Part shown: one piece after another, positions 57,828 to 64,000 of the stretch
How positions within the stretch are numbered: the first letter of the stretch is position 1
Layout: every line of letters starts with the position of its first letter
Assembly (NCBI GenBank): GCA_030789695.1
Contig: CM061142.1
Span: 604,385,659-604,449,658, forward strand
Origin: Scilla litardierei
Lineage: Eukaryota > Streptophyta > Magnoliopsida > Asparagales > Asparagaceae
Length of the DNA stretch: 64,000 bases
Reading direction: 5' to 3'
Notes under the pieces: generated by a model
Told to the model about the DNA's origin: nothing
The model's input: the letters and a program-made list of their open reading frames with translations, nothing else
The model's database searches: none
Position numbers and translations under genes: made by a program

Positions 57828-60800
57828 GGTTTTAGTGGTGGCCCATGCAGGTCGTTGCACCTGCGAAATATTGAAACAACGATAATAATAAAACATCTAT
57901 TGAAACATTCGAAACATTCGAGTCATAAGATTTGAGTCAGATGCAATGTTTCCCTCGTCTTAGATGGTAGGAAGACTTAGATAGATGTCTAGGTTTGATA
58001 GTCAGGCACCTTCGTTAAGATTTAGTCGTACTCGTCTTAGGACTCTCTCATTGAGATCTCTATTACAATCTAGTTCATTAGAAAGTCTTAGTGATAAGTT
58101 TCTCCAAATCTTTAGTCGGCCTGGTAATTAGAGCCCTTGATTTCTATCATTTCCTAATCATTACACTTTTGAGCTATTGACCATAAAATCCCAACATAGC
58201 AGATTCACTAAGTTATTTCCTAGTCATATTAACATTTTGAATATTTGATTCACTTCCTTGTTTCCTATTCACGTGATTCCTTCATGTCGTTCATCATCAA
58301 TCGTTGAATCTTCTCCATTACCTTCCTGATCCTTCGAAAAGTATTTTTAAAATTATTTTTAAATTCTTCTCCTAATTTAAATTCTTTGAAAACATTTAGC
58401 ATGAGCTTAGACTTCATACCCTTCAGTTAACTTAAACTCATTCTTTGGAATTTCGAAATTTTTCACCAAAATATTTAAATTATTATTTTATAATATTTTC
58501 TAACCTATATCTTTCATACTCATGTAAATATCTTACTTCCTTCATATAATGACTTTTCGAAATCCAATATACCATTTCTTCTCTTACTATATATGCTATT
58601 CAAACTTATTTCAAACAACTCATTGTACCGACCTCTAAATATTTTCTATGCGAAAGAGAACTCCAACTTTTCAATTTTGTCCGTTTTATATTCTTCGTTT
58701 TTCTTCCTTCTCCAAAGTTCTCAGTACAAATCTAGTTCCAATTGCAAAACAGTCACGTCATCTCTATACTAATTACTTTTCGTCCCTACTTCGTATTTTA
58801 ACTTATATCATCTACACACTATTCTACTGCATTTTATAAGGATATTATTATATCTTTCTTTTCCTTACTTAAATATTCACAATTATATCTCTGTTTCACC
58901 TAACGAAGCTATCTCCTTATCCTCGCCTTATCTGAACCTGTTCATCCCGATCTTGTTTTGTTACGCTATTTGATTTCGGTTCCGTTACTATTGCTTAGTC
59001 ATCCTACTAGTGCTTGTTGTTGCCTATATCAACCTTAGTTTAGTGGTGGGCCCATTCGTATTATTGTGATGTCGTCGTGTTGCATGTATATAGGTAGAGT
59101 GTGTGGACCCGTGTGTGTGAACCCCGCGTACCACTCATGTATGAGTGTGCTACCCTTAGTATATTAATGATTGTCTTTTGTGTTAATATGCATACTCAGT
59201 GTTATTCATGATATATATGAAGTTGTATGAATGATAGTATTTATAAGTATATGTGTGGATAGCTATAACACTTTAGGGATGTCTGTGTATATTGGAATTT
59301 GTGTTAGAATATCTACTAGTGGTGTATGTAGTTTGAAGGTGCTTGTAAATGCTTGAAATAGTATACTAGTAAAGTCATGTGCATGGTAGGTGTAATGATA
59401 ATATGTGTACTTATAGTTAAGTGTGCAGGCCTATTATATGATCTATATGTTAGTACGTATGAGCGTGTGCTCGTACGTAGATATGGCTATGCTTAGTCTT
59501 TGGTAGATATATATACATACTATATGAATATGTGTGATATACGTATGGTAATAGCGTTATAAGTTTGTGTAGTACTGCTTTCCTTTACGGGATGTTGTGT
59601 GTGTACATGTATACCATGAGGTATACACGATTATTGTATGTCGTAACTATGTATAGGTAGATATATGTAGTGGTATACTAATTATATGTAAATTGCTATG
59701 ATGTGAATATATTAAATGTATGTCTATGTTTTGTGTAGATATGTGGTAAGCATATAAGAATGTAGGTATGGTATGTGTGCAATGAGTATGTGTGTAGTAA
59801 TATGTATATGACTAAACGATGTATGCATGTATAAGATGGTGTATTAAGATTGTAAACGTGTACTGATATTTGCAATATTTTTATAGTATGTAAAGTGATT
59901 GCATTATGGGGTTGTTACTTAACTAAATATAAAGTGTGATTGATATTATTGTGTGTATATGATAGCATGTGTTTTTACCTGTAAAGTGTGACGAGTAATA
60001 AGATTACGTTGGTATATGTATATATAAGAGTGGTGTGTTGGTATAGGTATAAATATCGTGTTATATATATATAGTATTCTGGTTCTTGTTTGGGTCTTTG
60101 AGTCTCACTCATGCTTGTGTGAGAATACTCTAGGTATATTGTTATATTTGTCTGTGGTTGGTGTATAGTGCTATGAACATATTATTGGATGATGTGTGTA
60201 TAGTGATAGGTTTGGTTGTGCATGGTTACGTTACGCACATGGTTGTGGGTGGCTATACCATTATATAGTTATAGGTGTTGGTCTTGTAGTATAGTTATTT
60301 ACTAAGCTTTTACATGTTTGAATGTATACATATGCTAGCTAAACTAGGTGTGTAGAATGTGTTAAGTATATAGTGGTATGCGAGGCATGTATGAATAGTA
60401 TATTAGCATGTGTGGGTGTGCACCATGCACGGGTAAGTATGTGCTTAGCTATAGGTGTTTACGACTATGGTATGTGTGTCGTGTCTTGAATATAGTTATT
60501 GGATTGTATGTGATGTGTGTGTATATGATGAAGTATCTGCATGTATTTGAATACTTATATATTTGTGTATTTATAGTAGGGGTGAATGTATGTTAGATAT
60601 AGCAAGCATTATTTAATATTGTATGGTGTGATTACGTGTGTTGATATGTTTGGTGTTGGATGTACACTAGGAGATAGAAGGGAGTAGTATATCCATGTTT
60701 GTTTTGTGCATAGGTAGTTATCTATACGTGAAGTACTACGATTGTATTTGCAGGTGTGAACTATTTTTATGTAAGTATTTGTACCATGGTTACGTGACAA

Positions 60801-61077
60801 GTGAGTGATAGTTATATAAGGGATGTACGTGACTATATGAATGATTGAAGTACGTGTTTGAATTTGACTGTCTATGATAGGTATATGTTTAGAATGTGCA
60901 TATATATACATGTTTGTAGTATTAATGTTTGACTACCTAGTGCGTATATAAGCACTTGTAGTAACTATACATGGTTTGAATTGTAGTGTGATATGATTGG
61001 GGTAGTTACTAGAATGGCTAGACATATTTTTTTAGTTAGAAATTCCGAGGACGGACTTTGCTCTAAGGTGGGTAGGA
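57828..61077 (+). repeat. Array B internal region (3250 bp), non-coding
   Basis: Begins with the PBS and ends with TTCCGAGGACGGACTTTGC and GTGGGTAGGA before LTR B2. No gag or pol motif. About 58130-58990 is G-poor and C/T-rich, about 59060-61020 is C-poor and G/T-rich, the same two-part pattern as in array A. Low direct similarity to the A internal region except for short blocks near the start. Confidence 0.75.
57836..57864 (+). other. Primer-binding site B1 (tRNA-Ile type) overlapping a perfect hairpin
   Basis: 57836-57853 is TGGTGGCCCATGCAGGTC, 8 bases after the LTR end. GCAGGT (57847-57852) pairs with ACCTGC (57859-57864) across a 6-base loop, so half of the PBS can fold on itself. Confidence 0.7.
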
Positions 61078-61679
61078 TGTAACGGTCGCTTTTCGATCGT
61101 GTGCTTTTCGTGCGCGTACTTTCTTGTCATACGCATATTTATTATGACCTCCTCTTGTATCCTGAACGTGCGAAGTTATATGTCGGTGTGACTCACTGAG
61201 AGAGTACTTATTTTTGGAATTTTTCGTGAATGTCATTTCACGGCTCATTCTTCCACAAAACAGCTTTGTTTGAAGGGGTGTCGTAAATTTAAACTTCGAT
61301 GTTTGACCTTTTTATTTTAAGTTCCGTTTTCTGTTGACCTAGCTCTTGACCGATCATCTTAGTCTCGACCCTCTCGTCGACATGATCGTCCCGATATTTT
61401 TCTTATATTTGTTAGACACCATTAGGCTGACCCATCACCCTAATCACTTTCAACTTATAATTAACCCTAGCTAATCCCAAATTCAAATCTTAATTAAATA
61501 TGATTAAATCTAAACCTTTGGATCATAGTCTGATGTTGATATCTTCCCAACACTTCGCCACCCTAAATCTACCCTCCCCCTCTCACACACACTCTCTCCA
61601 ATCACCTAAAGTGCACCCCCCTTTTCAACCCCATATAGCAAATCCCTCTTTGTTTTCATCACTCACGCAACCTAGGGTT

Positions 61680-62345
61680 CTAACCTTAACACAGCCGCCA
61701 TCAACAACAGCACCTCCGGCCTCTCTCTCTCTCTCCCACCGGCTCTCCTCCGACGACGACCCCATTGCCGACCATCCCCCTCGCGCAACCACCCCAGGCC
61801 GAACTTATCCTCCTCCACAAAAACAGCCCCCTAGCCACCCAAAACTGTCCTCCCTCCACCCTATGAACCGCCGGCTGCCCTCCTTGACCCCATGGCAGTA
61901 GCACAGCACCACCAGCCTGAAATCCTACCACCAGCGGCCCCCGTCCATTGCAGATCGACCCCCTCCTTCCCCAATTGCTTCCGCAACTCCCTGCACCCGC
62001 ACTAAACAGCCCGACGCTCACGAAACTGCAGCGCGCCCCCTAAAACTGTCAATATCCGGCCATATTCCCTAGTTGCTGCACTTTGCTCCCCTAGCAGTCC
62101 TATCTTCCACATAGATCAGCTTCCCTCTCCTCGACAAACATCTGGTCACCTACAACAGGCCGAGACTTCCCCTCTTCCCTTTAGATCTGGACATCCCTGC
62201 CGTTCATCTTCCTCCCACGGCCACCATCACCGTCGTGTTCACTGTCGTGCCGATGTTCGCTGTCCGACGAGCGATCCCACACACGCCGTACCTTGCTCAC
62301 TACCGGAATCCAACCCCTGACGTCGCTACCCAACGTCAGTGTAGC
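61680..62345 (+). other. GC-rich block inside LTR B2
   Basis: C-rich, with proline-rich frames (61500-61901). Homologous to 40210-40800 in LTR B1 but frames differ. Corresponds to the GC-rich blocks in LTRs A and C. Confidence 0.45.
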
Positions 62346-63227
62346 TCTCTCGTCGTGTTGAGGTATAACCCCGAACCGTAGGAACCCACACCGCATGTTA
62401 AACAAGATAAAACCGGTAATTTTATTGCTTTGATTAAATAACTAATTGAAAATTAAATGAATATGGGACTGTAGGTTGGTGATTGATTTGGCACATAGGG
62501 AGATTCTGGACACTGTTGAACTGAGATTGCGGACGTTATTCAGTCAAGTGAAACCTGCACAGTAAATTGTTAAGCCATGTTTAGGCTATTTTGAATACTT
62601 GTGTAAAAGAGACTAGGCGGTGAAATGATAGTCGCCTAGACACCATATTTGATCTAGCTTGACAACGAAGCTAGATCTGACACCAAGCTTGATCTAGCTT
62701 GACAACGAAGCTAGGTCCAACACCATTGCCATGTCATTTCATGCATTTCACATGTCACGTTTAATTTTGATAAACCGTACGTAATTATTAACTGCTTTCA
62801 TACTATCATGTTACATATCGCATGTCATCGCATGCATTGAATGTATTGTAATGAATGTGTAGCATACGCTACTATTGAAATGTAAGCAGAGGCGAGTAGG
62901 ATTCTGACTCCTACATCATGTAATGAGGCTAGGTGCACCCCTATGCCAAATAAAGAACAATTTCTGGCCCGTGTTCCAGAAGCATGAAATGTAAGCTACG
63001 GTGAGTAGGATTTTGACACCTATATCATGAATGAGTTTAGGTTAACCCTATGCCATAAACGCTTCCTCGCTCGTGATCCAGAAGATGGGTGCCAGTCCAT
63101 ACACACGTGGAGGGGTAAGGTTAAGCGATCACTCAGCGTAGAAGTGTGTCTGTACATCAATTTCAGCTGAAAGGCGTAAACACTGTGCACATCGTGACAT
63201 GCATGCTTTTCGTGAAATCTTGATATC

Positions 63228-63563
63228 GTGAAATATTGTTTAGTATCTTTTTGCTATGACGTGTCATGCATTGCAAAATATAATGTTCATTATAATTGTT
63301 GCATTCATGAAATAACATGCCATGTCATCATATTTAAACTGCTAAGTTGCATTCATCTTATAACTGCCATACGTTATGTTTCCTTACACAAAAGTCTCCC
63401 TTTTTCCATTTTGGAGATTTTTACTGACATGTGCCCTTTTCTCTTTAGGTGTCACATGTCAGTCTTTGAGCCTGAGTTAGTTGCTGAGGACGACCTGCTG
63501 TTGACGTTCAGTTTGATGATTCCAGATATCTGTCCTAGTCTTAGCTGGAAGCTATTTCCTTAG
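63228..63563 (+). other. 111-codon frame in LTR B2
   Basis: Counterpart of 57151-57486, same length. See that entry; evidence for a real product is weak. Confidence 0.3.
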
Positions 63564-63903
63564 TTGGTATTTATTTTTTCCTAGTAGCTGCTGTTAGGTT
63601 GTTCGGTGCGTAGCATCTTATCTTTGTATTAGTTTCGGCCATGCTTGGGGCCTTTCATTTTCAAACTCTTGTACTTCTTTTTATGACTAGCTCTGGATGT
63701 TTTGAATAATGTTGGATGTAATGTTGAACGTTGGTTATTTATGGCCTGGTTTCAAATTTTTATTATTGTTGTTGTTGCATTGCAATGCAAGAATCTGCGA
63801 ATGGATGAACACACAGACGCCTATCAGACTGTAGCTTCACAGCTTCAAGTCTAAGAGACCTCTTTGCGTCTCGTCTTCCATACTTGGGAAGCGGGGAGTG
63901 ACC

Positions 63904-64000
63904 GGTTTTAGTGGTGACCCATGCAGGTCGTTGCACCTGCGAAATATTGAAACAACTATAATAATAAAACATCCATTGAAACATTCGAGTCATAAGATTT
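63904..64000 (+). repeat. Start of a second array B internal region, cut by the window edge
   Basis: PBS at 63912-63929 (TGGTGACCCATGCAGGTC, one mismatch) and the same ACCTGC hairpin arm, then sequence matching 57865-57940. Shows the chain continues to the right. Confidence 0.75.

Larger units (their letters stand above)
61078..63903 (+). repeat. LTR B2 (2826 bp)
   Basis: Starts TGTAACGGTCGC and ends GCGGGGAGTGACC. Unbroken copy that shows the empty Helitron site near 62801. GC-rich block at about 61680-62345; tandem GATCTAGCTTGACAACGAAG at 62651 and 62691. Followed by a PBS, so it also serves as a 5' LTR. Confidence 0.8.
39805..64000 (+). mobile_element. Array B: LTR-INT-LTR-INT(start), LARD-like, plus strand
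   Basis: LTR B1 (39805-41267 and 56725-57827), INT (57828-61077), LTR B2 (61078-63903), then a second INT begins and runs off the window. PBS follows both LTRs. LTRs start TGTAACGGTC (B2) or the mutated TGAAACGATA (B1) and end GGGGCGTGACA (B1) or GGGGAGTGACC (B2). No gag or pol in the internal region. Ends, PBS and internal composition pattern are those of array A, but overall similarity is low. Confidence 0.75.

Overview
The window is nuclear DNA from a flowering plant and is made almost entirely of nested retrotransposons and Helitrons. I found no intact host gene, rRNA, tRNA or CRISPR array. Evidence for a plant: Athila-like and Tat-like Ty3/gypsy parts (gag plus protease, an antisense extra ORF, typical primer-binding sites), a copia-like solo LTR, Helitrons with TC...CTAG ends, telo-box motifs (AAACCCTA), and a captured exon that matches the plant O-fucosyltransferase family. 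I cannot name the species.

Layout. 1-2803: decayed Athila-like element, minus strand. 2804-19946: tandem array A, an LTR retrotransposon without coding capacity, arranged INT-LTR-INT-LTR-INT-LTR on the plus strand (unit about 6.0-6.1 kb; LTRs at 4670-8175, 10778-14180 and 16776-19946). 19947-21070: an unclassified segment holding a phased set of ACTCGGCCGAGT-like palindromes. 21071-39804: array C, minus strand, LTR(partial)-INT-LTR-INT-LTR(partial), with long LTRs (about 4.15 kb reconstructed) and an internal region of only about 440 bp. Array C is interrupted by a solo LTR (21095-23073, target duplication CTGAG) and by minus-strand Helitrons (27038-35985), one of which carries the O-fucosyltransferase exon. 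39805-64000: array B, plus strand, LTR-INT-LTR-INT(start), which abuts a truncated LTR of array C. LTR B1 is split by a 15.5-kb Helitron (41268-56724), and that Helitron is itself interrupted by a 7.9-kb Tat-like element (46152-54088, target duplication GATAT).

The unifying observation is that families A, B and C are different in most of their sequence yet share three signatures. LTR ends are TGTAACGnnC at the start and GAAGCnGGnCGTnACA at the end. A chromovirus-style block (TTCCGAGGACGGA..., then GTGGGTAGGA or a close variant) lies just before the LTR. The primer-binding site TGGTGGCCCATGCAGGTC is complementary to the 3' end of plant tRNA-Ile(AAU) as I remember it, rather than to initiator tRNA-Met. 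All three families occur as chains in which neighbouring units share LTRs. In A and B I see no gag or pol in the internal regions, so they behave as LARD-like non-autonomous elements; C is an extreme case with a tiny interior. The LTRs also share a layout: AT-rich start, TATA and telo-boxes (clear in A), a GC-rich proline-rich block of 0.6-1.4 kb, then intron-like sequence.

Relative order of events from nesting: array C is older than B (B starts inside a C LTR); B1 is older than Helitron H-a; H-a is older than the Tat element inside it. Helitrons H-b/H-c and the solo LTR are younger than array C. Several copy-to-copy differences in array A are single-base indels, which may be real or may reflect limited polishing of a repeat-rich assembly.
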